A stretch of 34,568 nucleotides of DNA. Source: Pseudomonadota bacterium (GTDB lineage Bacteria > Bdellovibrionota > Bdellovibrionia > Bdellovibrionales > JACTMU01). The stretch is from the NCBI GenBank assembly GCA_014584465.1, contig JACTMU010000016.1, positions 1 through 34,568 on the forward strand, in the 5' to 3' direction. Below the pieces are notes generated by a model, which was not told the DNA's origin, did no database searches, and saw only the letters and a list, made by a program, of their open reading frames with translations. The position numbers and the translations under genes are program-made. Below, piece after piece: positions 24,151-32,907 of the stretch; positions within the stretch are counted from its first letter, which is position 1; every line of letters starts with the position of its first letter.

Positions 24151-26373
24151 ATGTCACAGAAACCATTCAGTGCAAATGACTTTTATGCAGTTCTTCGACC
24201 ACTTAGAAATGCATTTGTAATCCCTCATGACCTTCCGACCGACTTCATCTTGAATCAAGTATTGCCATGGACTTCTAGTCACTGGTCAGGAGCAAACCAA
24301 TTTTTCTTCCCAATTTTCCCGCAAGGCGACGCCCATCCTGATTTCGATCGGTGGCTGAGGCTTCTTAAAAAATATGATCCTGATTTTGTCGTCAGCATCG
24401 GAAACTTCCCCTCTGCACTTTTGGACACAATACAAAGCCATACTCTTTCAAGAACGGACTGGTTCCAGTTCAACGCCCACTCGGTTGTTACTCCAAATAT
24501 GATTCAACGAGGATTTCATGGAATGGAAATCGAAGATGTTATTTGCGCATCAAACAAGACAGTGACCGTGGATGAGTTTCCACTTACGGGCAGTGCCGAT
24601 CACGACATTTGGTTTTTTTCTCAGTTCGGCAGACTAGGTGGGCATTCGGCTACCTGCGCGGGGCCAAAGATCATTGTCAATCAATCCCAAATTACTTCCC
24701 AACAAATCGAAACCTCAGCACAAGATATTGCTTACGGTCGATTCGGAAACAATTTTTCCGCGAGCCCAATGCTACACTCCTTGGAGTGTCTTGGAGGACG
24801 TTGGACCACAGGTCCGCAGGTGGACTACTTTCTGCCTTACTTTGTCGTTGTCGGTGATTCAGCGGCAGATTGGGCCCTATTCACGTCGCTCAAATATCTC
24901 TATGATGGAGTGTTTTGGATTAAACCAAGTTTACTCGCGGCCAACCAAACTGGGTACCCGGGTGATTTCGAACATTTGCTTCATCACATCCTAGCAGACG
25001 ACACAAGACAAGATGACGCGCTTGTTGTCTCTGCATCTCTTCCCCAAGCTCAAGTACAAACTCTTGTAAATGGGGTCCTCGGGTGGATTGGCCAAACATA
25101 TTCAGGGTTTCGCAGCGGGAGCTTTAGACAAACGAATGACTTCGATAATTTATCCAACTGGAAGGAATTAGCTGAGATAAATAACTCCACTGAATCTTCG
25201 CTGATTTTTGACGAGAAGAAGTCGGTGCAAAGAGTTCCTATTGTTGGGCCAAAACACTTCAGTCCAACTCCGTCGACAGCAAAGTTCATGTCGGTACTTG
25301 TCTCAGACTCTTATTCTTACTTATCACACCCACTCACTGACGCCCCCACAGCAATTTGGAAAAATCCGAGGGCAGTTGTGACAGGCGATATTCGCCGATC
25401 TTGCGATGGAGGAATTTCATTCAATTCTGTTCAGCATCTCATTTATGGCAGTCAGGATATGGATAGTGTTCAGCACGGCCCGAAGTTGATCAAACCTTCA
25501 ATTTTTGACGACTTCACATCAATTCTTAGCAAGTTCAATTTGCGACCGAGAAAAACAATCAAAACCTTGAATGTGAGTTCCGTTCTTGACCTTTGGGGTT
25601 CCACTGAAAACTTTAGCGATGACTTTTTTAGACGGGATACTAAGCGAATTTTTGAAGTATTCCGCATGGACAAGAAAACGCGGGCCCAAAAGCGAAACTC
25701 AATTGGCTTACTGAGCTCTTCGGGGCTCGAGCTGGCACAAAAGTTCTACTTTAGTCATCCGATAGCAGGTGCGTTCACGCCAGCACTTGCCGACCTGAAT
25801 GACGAAAAGCTGGATTCGTGGATTGAAAAAGGGATCATTCTTAGAGGAGAGCGCCTGGTATGCCAGAGATGCGGCTGGGCAGATTTTTACTCCGAGGAAG
25901 AGTACAGCAGGCAATTTACCTGCGATAGATGCTCGGCAACTTGGAAGAGAAATTTGAATACAATGGGCGCGATTGAACCAAGGTTCCTATACGGTCTAAA
26001 TCCATTGATTTACGGTTTGTTCGATAACACAAGTGAGTTGACGATTCTTGGGATTGACTCCCTGAAAAAGACATCAAAATGGTACCTAGAAGCTGAAACA
26101 GAGATTGAGATCCTAGACGCTCAAAACAAAGTCATTATGGAAGTGGATCTTATTGCCAACCTTGATGGGAAGTTTGTGATTGGCGAGTGTAAAGTAGACG
26201 GGGCATTGAATGGCAATCAGCTTCAAAGCTATGTGCGATTTTGCAGACAAGTAAGAGCCGATATTTTTTGCTCCGTTTCAGCGTCCTCGTGGAATCAGCA
26301 GCGGATACAGAGTATATCTGGCCAATTCAGTAGTCCCCATTTTTGTCCTGAGCTTCATTTTTTTAGCCCTTAA
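24151..26373 (+). CDS. Large protein with zinc ribbon and PD-(D/E)XK-like nuclease domain
   Basis: About 740 residues from ATG 24151, with GGAGA upstream; TTG 24130 is also in frame. Residues 1-570 or so are not recognised (FVIPHDLPTDFILNQVLPW near the start). Around residues 570-595 CQRCGW and, some 20 residues on, CDRCSA form a zinc ribbon. The C-terminal 100 contain EVDLIANLDGKFVIGECKVD, with Asp and Glu-x-Lys spaced as in PD-(D/E)XK nucleases, then a helix NQLQSYVRFCRQ. It ends 16 bases from the convergent TOTE-like primase-helicase gene. A defence or mobile-element nuclease is inferred from domain and context only. Confidence 0.72.
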   Translation: MSQKPFSANDFYAVLRPLRNAFVIPHDLPTDFILNQVLPWTSSHWSGANQFFFPIFPQGDAHPDFDRWLRLLKKYDPDFVVSIGNFPSALLDTIQSHTLSRTDWFQFNAHSVVTPNMIQRGFHGMEIEDVICASNKTVTVDEFPLTGSADHDIWFFSQFGRLGGHSATCAGPKIIVNQSQITSQQIETSAQDIAYGRFGNNFSASPMLHSLECLGGRWTTGPQVDYFLPYFVVVGDSAADWALFTSLKYLYDGVFWIKPSLLAANQTGYPGDFEHLLHHILADDTRQDDALVVSASLPQAQVQTLVNGVLGWIGQTYSGFRSGSFRQTNDFDNLSNWKELAEINNSTESSLIFDEKKSVQRVPIVGPKHFSPTPSTAKFMSVLVSDSYSYLSHPLTDAPTAIWKNPRAVVTGDIRRSCDGGISFNSVQHLIYGSQDMDSVQHGPKLIKPSIFDDFTSILSKFNLRPRKTIKTLNVSSVLDLWGSTENFSDDFFRRDTKRIFEVFRMDKKTRAQKRNSIGLLSSSGLELAQKFYFSHPIAGAFTPALADLNDEKLDSWIEKGIILRGERLVCQRCGWADFYSEEEYSRQFTCDRCSATWKRNLNTMGAIEPRFLYGLNPLIYGLFDNTSELTILGIDSLKKTSKWYLEAETEIEILDAQNKVIMEVDLIANLDGKFVIGECKVDGALNGNQLQSYVRFCRQVRADIFCSVSASSWNQQRIQSISGQFSSPHFCPELHFFSP

Positions 26374-26389
26374 AGTAATTCCTATGGTG

Positions 26390-28864
26390 TTAAGTGAATT
26401 TGTCGGGACTATCAATCGGACTCTCAAATAAACTGGCCTGTCCGTACACAATCCGCTGGGCCCTGCCAACTTCAGGAGCTTCAATTCGGTAACCCATCAT
26501 TTTGTACGCGGCCATTCTCTTTTTGAACATTGATACCGTCAGAGCACTTGAAGAATCCAAATAGTCATGAATCAGCACTTCGCTTTTACCCGTAAAGGCG
26601 CGGTGGAGCCGGCCAGCGTACTGAATCAATTTTCCCTTGAATGAAACCGGCATTGCAATGATCAGAGTGTCTAAGGCAGGCAAATCGAAGCCTTCGCCAA
26701 CAAATGAACCTGTAGCCATAATATAGGACGGGATTTTTGAGGTGAGCGCAGTATTGATTTCTGACAGCACTGCAGCTCTAGCTTTCTTTCCCATTCCGCC
26801 GACCAACGTGAAAGCCTTCACATTGCGTCCGGCAAGCTTTTTGTCGAATGCCTGGGTCAAGAGAGACAAATGTTCTTTGCGTTCTGAAATAACAAGTGGG
26901 AAACGACCTCGATCTAACGCTTCGACGAGATCATTGGCTACGAGAACGAGTCGAGCTTGGTCTGCTACCAGCTGTTCCCAGACAAGATGGATCGCCGGCT
27001 GAGGCCCTGCGTCCTCTGGCATTTTAAATTCTGTTTCTCTGACCAAGACTCGTTTCAAGAGCGCCGGTCCATCTACATGCTTGATCTCGTGCCGAATGGG
27101 TCCGCATTGCATGTGAATAATCGATTGGTGACCATCTTTTCGGTAAGGGGTCGCGGTCAAACCAACGACGTGCTTCGGAGAGCATTTTTTAAGCGTAGCT
27201 TCAAATGACACTGCCGGAATGTGGTGACATTCGTCGATGATGATTTGTCCGTAAGAACTTAACTCCTCAACTGCATCCTCCATATTGGCCAAAGTTTGCA
27301 GCATGCCGATGTCGATCTTGCCAGTTTTCTTTTTTTTATTTTTTCCGAGAGTTCCGATCTTTTTGGGATCAACGCCAAGGAACGTCGTAATCTGTGCTCG
27401 CCACTGTTCAAGCAACGGCATTCGGTGGACAAGGATCAGCGTCGGCAGCTTTCGTTTTGCAATGAGGGCACATCCCATAACAGTCTTGCCGGCGCCAGGT
27501 GGTGCAACCAGAACGCCGGTATCCATTTCCGTCATTGCATCAATGGCCTTCTTCTGAGTCGATGACAGCTCACCACTAAATGAAGCCTTGATCTTTTTGA
27601 ATGGAGGAATTGAGTTATGCAGGACAACCTGACTGCCGGCCTTCTCTGCGATCTTGAGACAGGCATCCAAACAACCCCTAGGTAGAATTAGTCGATCATG
27701 TTGAACTTCGCCGCAGAAAATATAGCGTGGCGTTTTCCAGGTCGAAAATCGCATTCGCTCAAGTTCAAAGTATTTTGGATTTGCAAATGTAGCTGTTCGC
27801 TTAAAGGCGGCTACTATTTCAGAAGGAAGACCATCGAGTTTAATTTCAATCTGATTTTTGCATTCAATGTCAATTCGCCCAGGGAAGCAACCAGCTACAA
27901 CTTTTCTCCCACCAGCATCCAGGGCTCGCTCTGCTGTGGAAACTGCGACATCCTCAAATCGTACCATCGAAAATGATTCTTGCTGCATGTGCTGATTCAA
28001 AAGAGCACGCAGGTCATCACCTGAAATTCGCTTCACACCGCTCAAGTGCGCCCACTGGTCTGGGACCTCATTTAGATTTTCATCCAAAAATACAGAGTTC
28101 CCCTTCTCTCTAGGTGCGCGTTGCAAAGGGAGCGCGATCAGGTTTCCAAACCCACCTTTCGGCAAATAGTCCTGATTAGGAAAAAATCGATCATAGGATT
28201 CAAGGCTCATGGTATGTCGAGAAGCCTGAGCTCGGGTCATGATGACGGTACCAAGTTGACGGGCAAGACGTGCTGGCACCTTCTCTGCGAAAAAGATCCA
28301 TGCATGAGCGCCTTCTCCAGAGCGAGACCGCTCAACCTCGATTTGGACGCCTATTTCGCGGCCAGCAGTTTTGTAGGCAATGGTGTCGGCACCCCAACCT
28401 TTGCCGTCAAAGTCAGCCGCCAAGAAAGTGCACGAATCATCTTCAAGAATCGAGTACGTTCCGATCGTGTGCTTTCCTTGCAGGTGATCTCGGACGGCAG
28501 TACTATCCAATTTCAAAAATGCCTGGTTGGGACAATCGGTACATTTAACCTTTGGTTTCCCGCAAACTTGCCTATCCCACTCATTCGAGCAGGCTGGTGA
28601 ATAGCCCTTAATGCCCTTCGAAGGATTTTCCCAAAGCTTGGGGTAGACCGAGGTGCGTGCGGCAAAAAGCGCGTGAAAAAGATGAACCTTGTCGTCGGGA
28701 GTTTGAACTTCGATCCCGACAGGAGAACCTATGATTTTTGGAAGTTCAGCGACTGGAGTTGCCTGAGTGCGGAGCTTTGCCAATTCAGAAACGAGGTCAC
28801 GCATCTCAGTGTCGAGAGCTTCAAGGCGTCGTTCAATATCTTGAATGCGTTGATTTTGCGACAC
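26390..28864 (-). CDS. TOTE-type primase-helicase
   Basis: About 824 residues from GTG 28864, four bases after the antitoxin stop; the frame also opens at ATG 28918 inside the antitoxin gene. A short N-terminal coiled coil (IQDIERRLEALDTEMRDLVS) leads to an archaeo-eukaryotic primase domain of the TOTE conflict type: CTDCPN, metal-binding TFLAADFDGKG, SRSGEGAHAWIFF, GFGNLIALPLQ. Then an SF2 helicase: VLVAPPGAGKTVMG, IIIDECHH, GLTATPYRKDG, GEGFDLPALDT, motif VI QYAGRLHRAF. TOTE modules combine primase, helicase and often nuclease activity and are linked to selfish or defence elements. Same direction as a toxin-antitoxin pair. Confidence 0.88.
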   Translation of the reverse strand: MSQNQRIQDIERRLEALDTEMRDLVSELAKLRTQATPVAELPKIIGSPVGIEVQTPDDKVHLFHALFAARTSVYPKLWENPSKGIKGYSPACSNEWDRQVCGKPKVKCTDCPNQAFLKLDSTAVRDHLQGKHTIGTYSILEDDSCTFLAADFDGKGWGADTIAYKTAGREIGVQIEVERSRSGEGAHAWIFFAEKVPARLARQLGTVIMTRAQASRHTMSLESYDRFFPNQDYLPKGGFGNLIALPLQRAPREKGNSVFLDENLNEVPDQWAHLSGVKRISGDDLRALLNQHMQQESFSMVRFEDVAVSTAERALDAGGRKVVAGCFPGRIDIECKNQIEIKLDGLPSEIVAAFKRTATFANPKYFELERMRFSTWKTPRYIFCGEVQHDRLILPRGCLDACLKIAEKAGSQVVLHNSIPPFKKIKASFSGELSSTQKKAIDAMTEMDTGVLVAPPGAGKTVMGCALIAKRKLPTLILVHRMPLLEQWRAQITTFLGVDPKKIGTLGKNKKKKTGKIDIGMLQTLANMEDAVEELSSYGQIIIDECHHIPAVSFEATLKKCSPKHVVGLTATPYRKDGHQSIIHMQCGPIRHEIKHVDGPALLKRVLVRETEFKMPEDAGPQPAIHLVWEQLVADQARLVLVANDLVEALDRGRFPLVISERKEHLSLLTQAFDKKLAGRNVKAFTLVGGMGKKARAAVLSEINTALTSKIPSYIMATGSFVGEGFDLPALDTLIIAMPVSFKGKLIQYAGRLHRAFTGKSEVLIHDYLDSSSALTVSMFKKRMAAYKMMGYRIEAPEVGRAQRIVYGQASLFESPIDSPDKFT

Positions 28865-28868
28865 TGGC

Positions 28869-29186
28869 TTATGAAGCGTGAGGCCGCTCTTCAACCGTGA
28901 GCCTGAGCCCCAGAGCATTCAAAAGTTTGACAATAGTTTCAAAGCGCGGCTTGGCATCTTTAGAGTCTGAGAGAATTTTGTAGAGGCTCTTTTGGCTCAG
29001 ATCGGCGGCCTCGGCAAGCTGCTCGAAACCGCGGGCCTCGGCGATATCTCGAAGCGCCATAAGAATAGCCTCGGGCATATCCGAATTCTCTTCGAGAGAA
29101 GCCTTCAAGTATTCAACCTGAAAATCGGGATCTTTTTTGAGTCTTTCAATCAGACCTTTGCGGTAATCACTGCTTCTTTTTGCCAT
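28869..29186 (-). CDS. HigA-like antitoxin
   Basis: 105 residues from ATG 29186, with AGGAG about 8 bases upstream; longer readings of the frame overlap the toxin gene. N-terminal MAKRSSDYRKGLIERLKKDP, then a helix-turn-helix of the addiction-module type (ILMALRDIAEARGFEQLAEA then LSQKSLYKILS). Expected to bind the toxin and repress the shared operator at 29527-29544. It overlaps the toxin gene by 20 bases and ends just before the primase-helicase start. Confidence 0.9.
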   Translation of the reverse strand: MAKRSSDYRKGLIERLKKDPDFQVEYLKASLEENSDMPEAILMALRDIAEARGFEQLAEAADLSQKSLYKILSDSKDAKPRFETIVKLLNALGLRLTVEERPHAS

Positions 29187-29517
29187 GGTCTCGTCTCCTA
29201 TAGTCTTGCAGGTAGGCTTTCGCTTCACGAATGTCCCGATCCTGCGATCCTTTGTCACCGCCACAGAGGAGCAAGATGATCTTGTCTCCGTCCTGGGCGA
29301 AATACACGCGGTAGCCTTTTCCAAAAGCCAGCCGTAACTCACTGACTCCTGCACCAACGGATTTCACATCACCAAGATTCCCCAATGCGACCCGATTGAG
29401 TCGAGCTGCGATTCGGGCAAGGGTCACTCTATCCTTAAAGCCATCCAACCATTCATCGAATGGCCGCTTGCCGTCGGCGGTTTCATAGGTGCGAAGTTCT
29501 TTCGGTGATGTGGCCAC
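29167..29517 (-). CDS. HigB-like (RelE/ParE superfamily) toxin
   Basis: 116 residues from GTG 29517. TYETADGKRPFDEWLDGF at the N-terminus, ARIAARLNRVALGNLGDVK, SELRLAFGKGYRVYFAQDGD and IILLLCGGDKGSQDRDI are the hallmarks of phage-derived Gp49/HigB-type toxins, usually ribosome-dependent mRNA interferases. Toxin before antitoxin is the HigBA order. The basic tail YRRRDHGKKKQ runs into the antitoxin start. Confidence 0.9.
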   Translation of the reverse strand: MATSPKELRTYETADGKRPFDEWLDGFKDRVTLARIAARLNRVALGNLGDVKSVGAGVSELRLAFGKGYRVYFAQDGDKIILLLCGGDKGSQDRDIREAKAYLQDYRRRDHGKKKQ

Positions 29518-29526
29518 TTCTTACAA

Positions 29527-29544
29527 GGTATCCATTTGGATACC
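29527..29544. promoter_or_regulatory. Operator palindrome of the toxin-antitoxin operon
   Basis: GGTATCC-ATTT-GGATACC, a perfect 7-bp inverted repeat ten bases upstream of the toxin start. Position and symmetry fit the autoregulatory operator of HigA-like antitoxins. Confidence 0.72.
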
Positions 29545-29792
29545 AAAAGTCAAGGGCTTTTACTGCGCCTGCCGCAAGATGGGTCACCGAAACTAGAAAT
29601 ACGTTGCCTAATCAATAACTTAGACGCCACGCGATATTATATAGGTATGAAGTTGTCATTTTCAGCCCGAACTCATACTTTGGAAGAAACCTGCGGGTGC
29701 GCAACAGTTCCCCGCAACCATTCGTTCGAAGAGAGCACTATGAATCTACCACGACAAGTTGATCGTGTGGTTCAAGCTTGGACATTGGGTCG

Positions 29793-30950
29793 CTAACAAA
29801 GTCCATTTATATACTCTAAAGCGCCCGGTACATTTAGAATATTGCATTCTTGGCTGTGAGTTTCCTTTTCTGTATTACAGATCACAATTTTTTCGTCAGC
29901 TTTAACCAATTCGCTGGTCTTTATAAATCGGCCAATCATTGACGAACTGGGTGAGCTGGTACTTTTAATCTCGAGGGCCAGGAGTTTTCGGCCAATTTTT
30001 ATTATCAAATCCAGTTCATAGTTATCTGAAGTTCTAAAACTAAATGTTTCAAAATCGACTCCATTTGCCTTAAGTGAACCAGTAACTTGCTCAATAACAA
30101 ATCCCTCGAAACTAAGTCCCATGTTGCGATCATTCATTAAATCCTCAAGAGTTTTGAAACCGTAAAGGCTATGCAAAAGACCACTGTCGCGCCAGTAAAA
30201 CTTTGATGCCTTTGAAACCCTCTTTTTCAAACTACTGGGATGATAGGAAGGGATCCTACGAACCAAAAACATTTCTTCGAGGAGATCAACATAGTTATTA
30301 ATTGTGTGATAAGTGACCCCAAGGCTTTTTCCCACACTACTCGCATTCCATGTTGTGCCATGAGCAGAGGCTAGTACAGAAAACAATCTTAACGCATGAG
30401 ACGGTCTCATACCACCTCCTAGCTCGGGAATGTCTCTTGAGGCAATGCTTTCCAAGTAATCCTTCTGCCAAATGAAGTACATCTCGTGATTAAGCAGCCC
30501 TCCGTCGGGATAACCGCCATAAAACCACAAATCCTTCCATGATCTTTTACCTATCTCATCTAGAATAAAAGGTGCTAGCTCCAATCTTGATACCCTGCCA
30601 GCCAATGACTCTCCGACCTCACTTATTAGATTGGGTGAGACTGAGCCCAACAGTAAGAATCGACCATTGGTTTTTCTCTTTTTATCGATTTCTGAGCGGA
30701 GCCTGTTAAATATCTCTGGACGCACCTGGGCCTCGTCTAAAATGAGCAGCTGATTGCGAGCCATCCATTCGCCCCATTCAAAATCTAGACGGTTCCAATC
30801 CTGGTCGGATTGAAGGTCAAAATACTCTCCGTCTAGTTTCTTTGCTAGGGTTGTCTTGCCGCCCTGCCTCGGGCCCATGAGGTAAACTGCCGGGAAAATT
30901 TGTAGTCTTTTCTCTATCAAGGTCTTAAGTCGCCTCTTTACATGTTTCAT
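29793..30950 (-). CDS. AAA+ ATPase with DUF4143 domain
   Basis: About 385 residues. Walker A LMGPRQGGKTTLAKKL near 25-40, Walker B LLILDEAQ near 70, FLLLGSVSPNLI sensor, a winged-helix-like part (SVGKSLGVTYHTINNYVDLL), and a C-terminal domain with DLIIKIGRKLLALEIKST, resembling the nuclease-fold DUF4143 module. Widespread in bacteria; function unresolved. ATG 30950 overlaps the TGA of the group II intron RT frame (TGATG), and there is no clear ribosome-binding site. Its natural leader and promoter probably lie beyond the intron, near 32730-32840. Confidence 0.88.
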   Translation of the reverse strand: MKHVKRRLKTLIEKRLQIFPAVYLMGPRQGGKTTLAKKLDGEYFDLQSDQDWNRLDFEWGEWMARNQLLILDEAQVRPEIFNRLRSEIDKKRKTNGRFLLLGSVSPNLISEVGESLAGRVSRLELAPFILDEIGKRSWKDLWFYGGYPDGGLLNHEMYFIWQKDYLESIASRDIPELGGGMRPSHALRLFSVLASAHGTTWNASSVGKSLGVTYHTINNYVDLLEEMFLVRRIPSYHPSSLKKRVSKASKFYWRDSGLLHSLYGFKTLEDLMNDRNMGLSFEGFVIEQVTGSLKANGVDFETFSFRTSDNYELDLIIKIGRKLLALEIKSTSSPSSSMIGRFIKTSELVKADEKIVICNTEKETHSQECNILNVPGALEYINGLC

Positions 30951-32257
30951 CAAGTAAACAGTGGCCGTTGCCGACCACTGCTCCTTTCAGAACCGTACTT
31001 GCGATTTTCCCGCATACGGCTCTTCGGTTTACGTTTCAGTTCAGTACCAAGTCCGTTCGTAATGTCAATGATCAGAGATCCAATCGTAAGCGCTGGGATC
31101 GGGTTGAGCATGAGTCGCCGTCGAAAACTCTCCCATGTATAGGAGCGTTTTTGTGAGCGGCGGTTCTCCTTAATCCAGTCGGTGAACGCCTGGATTGCTA
31201 AACCGGGCTTCTTTGTGTGAGTTTTTACTTTGAGGAAGATCTTGCGCCCCCAGTTTCTGCCCCAGTAAAAAGCAAATCCTAGGAAGGGTAGATCTCCCGT
31301 CTTTGAACGTTTGTCAAAAGCGCGAATGCCACTCTTGTCCAAGTTTAGTTTGAGACCAAACTCAGTCATACGTTCAGTGAGTGCTGCTCGAAATGCTTCT
31401 GCGGTAGCCATGTCATTGAAGACAAAAACGGCGTCGTCAGCATAGCGAACCATCTCTCCCTTTGTACTCCACTGCTTTGAGAACCATTCATCCAGCACAT
31501 AGTGAAGGTAGATATTGGCAAGCACCGGGCTCACAGGACTTCCCTGTGGGGTTCCCAACTCCTGCTTTTCAACTACCCCTCCCTCTGTGAGGATCGAGTT
31601 CCTCAGAGCTCGGCGGATAAGTCTTAGAAGTTTCTGATCGCCTATTCTTCGCTCAAGAAGTTTCATCATTTGATCGTGATTCACGGTATTGAAGAACTTT
31701 TCAATATCCATTTCCACCACAGTGCAGTTACCTGCACGTCGGTTGATCTCCTGGTAGAGTCTAGCGATGGCCTGGTGAGTATTTTTACCACTTCTAAAAC
31801 CATAGCTGTGTCTTGAGAAGATCGGCTCATAGACGGTCTCTAAGATTTTAGCCAGTAGCGTTTGGAAAATTTTGTCCTCCAAACAACCAATGGCAAGCGG
31901 TCTGAACCCGCCTTGCGGCTTTGGGATCATGACCTGGCGTGCTGGCTTCGGTCTCCAGCCACCACGATAAATCTCATTGAAGAGTTTATCGATGTTGGCT
32001 CGAAGATCCTTGCCGTACTCTTTCTTCGTGACTTGGTCGATACCCACAGCCTTTGCTCCATCGAGCTGCCGGTATGCCTGGCACAAGTTGAACTCGTTGA
32101 TGTGATGAACAAGATTGTTCATTTTCTCTTCGGGTCCAAGTCTTCGTGCTACTGAACTTATCCTCTCTAGGCCCACATAACCTTTGAACATCCCGTCTGG
32201 GCAGGGTTCTGGCATGGGCTTACTTCGGTTCGTTCGCCGTGTCTCCCTTCGCTCCAT
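30950..32257 (-). CDS. ltrA: Group II intron reverse transcriptase/maturase
   Basis: 435 residues. RT motifs: GIDQVTKKEY, IPKPQGGFRPLAI, HSYGFRSGKNTHQAI, DIEKFFNTVNHD, LGTPQGSPVSPVLANIYLHYVLDEW and the catalytic MVRYADDAVFVF (near 31435). Then the maturase domain (RRSQKRSYTWESFRRRL). There is no HNH endonuclease domain. The frame continues through domain V into domain VI, and its TGA overlaps the ATPase start. Intact by eye, so mobility is possible. Confidence 0.94.
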   Translation of the reverse strand: MERRETRRTNRSKPMPEPCPDGMFKGYVGLERISSVARRLGPEEKMNNLVHHINEFNLCQAYRQLDGAKAVGIDQVTKKEYGKDLRANIDKLFNEIYRGGWRPKPARQVMIPKPQGGFRPLAIGCLEDKIFQTLLAKILETVYEPIFSRHSYGFRSGKNTHQAIARLYQEINRRAGNCTVVEMDIEKFFNTVNHDQMMKLLERRIGDQKLLRLIRRALRNSILTEGGVVEKQELGTPQGSPVSPVLANIYLHYVLDEWFSKQWSTKGEMVRYADDAVFVFNDMATAEAFRAALTERMTEFGLKLNLDKSGIRAFDKRSKTGDLPFLGFAFYWGRNWGRKIFLKVKTHTKKPGLAIQAFTDWIKENRRSQKRSYTWESFRRRLMLNPIPALTIGSLIIDITNGLGTELKRKPKSRMRENRKYGSERSSGRQRPLFT

Positions 32258-32728
32258 GGGCGTTACCCCACTTCCCGGCTACTATGAAGACATCTGACTT
32301 CTTTTGTGGGAGTGATGGCGGACTCAGTCATCAGCTTTGCCCTACCAATCTGAGCCATCCTGCTCGACCCACGAAAGATCTCATTCGTTCCTCTAGCAAC
32401 CTTATACATGCCATGTTCTCGGACCCCGGTGGTGCCAGTTCCCTGCACTGGCTGTGCAGGTACCCCTGGTGTTGTCTTCGCTTCCGCATACTGGCTCGGC
32501 CACCACAAGCTTAATTGTTTGATGGGGCTCAATCTCTTCACGCTAAAACCCTCCGGCTTCGCATTACGGCCTGCATGATTTCTGTCTACGCTTCGTGGGA
32601 TGGGTCGCCCCATCGCTGCACGCAAGACTCGATACCCGGACCTGACGGTGTTTCCCTGCTTTGAACTAAAGATCTCGTCTCCCGACGAGGTCTCACACCA
32701 AATGGCTGTTAGAAACCTCGACTCGCAC
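30954..32728 (-). mobile_element. Group II intron
   Basis: On the minus strand it starts GTGCGAG (from 32728), the group II 5' consensus. It holds about 470 structured bases (domains I-III), a reverse transcriptase gene, then domain V (31022-30990, GAGCCGTATGCGG and matching CGTACGGTTC arms, AGC triad) and a domain VI hairpin (CAGTGG..CCACTG, 30980-30959). The 3' end is placed after GTTTAC at 30954 because introns end AY; this could be off by a few bases. It is inserted in the leader of the DUF4143 ATPase gene. Confidence 0.85.
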
Positions 32729-32749
32729 ATATCTACAATGACAACATAT

Positions 32750-32777
32750 GTAAATTAGAAATTCAATTCTAATTTAC
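32750..32777. promoter_or_regulatory. Perfect AT-rich palindrome and CAATTCTA motifs
   Basis: GTAAATTAGAA, loop ATTCAA, TTCTAATTTAC: an 11-bp perfect inverted repeat. CAATTCTA recurs at 32764, 32810 and 32831, the second inside ATAGAA-GTGCAA-TTCTAT (32801-32818). These lie on the promoter side of the intron that interrupts the ATPase leader, so they may be its operator. Confidence 0.45.
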
Positions 32778-32879
32778 AATTTTTCTAGGACTCATGTAGA
32801 ATAGAAGTGCAATTCTATATTGCGAGCAGTCAATTCTATTGGATTTTAACTGGATTTCGACTAAATTCGGGGAGACGGA

Positions 32880-32907
32880 GGTTCAAAACGGACCGCCCGT
32901 AACCAAT
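32880..32907 (+). repeat. Candidate attR: degenerate tRNA-fMet end
   Basis: GGTTCAAA, a 13-base C/G-rich middle, then AACCAAT, matching 19417-19443. It is followed by a hairpin ACCAATCT (32902-32909)/AGATTGGT (32922-32929) at the same place as hairpin 1 beside the tRNA; the stem differs by paired changes. Not a functional tRNA: no acceptor or anticodon arms precede it. Confidence 0.38.

Noticed and set aside
29536-29796. Plus-strand frame of 86 codons between the toxin and the ATPase
   Set aside because: It begins inside the toxin operator palindrome, lacks a ribosome-binding site and has no recognisable domain. A shorter start at 29741 (18 codons) is too small to support. The roughly 250 bases from 29545 hold nothing else I can name.
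30950-32728. Retron or diversity-generating retroelement
   Set aside because: Domain V, the GTGCG 5' end and a maturase domain after the YADD reverse transcriptase identify a group II intron.
32263-32730. Minus-strand open frame of 155 codons upstream of the reverse transcriptase
   Set aside because: It covers the 5' structural RNA of the group II intron and begins across the GTGCG boundary; no protein-like pattern.
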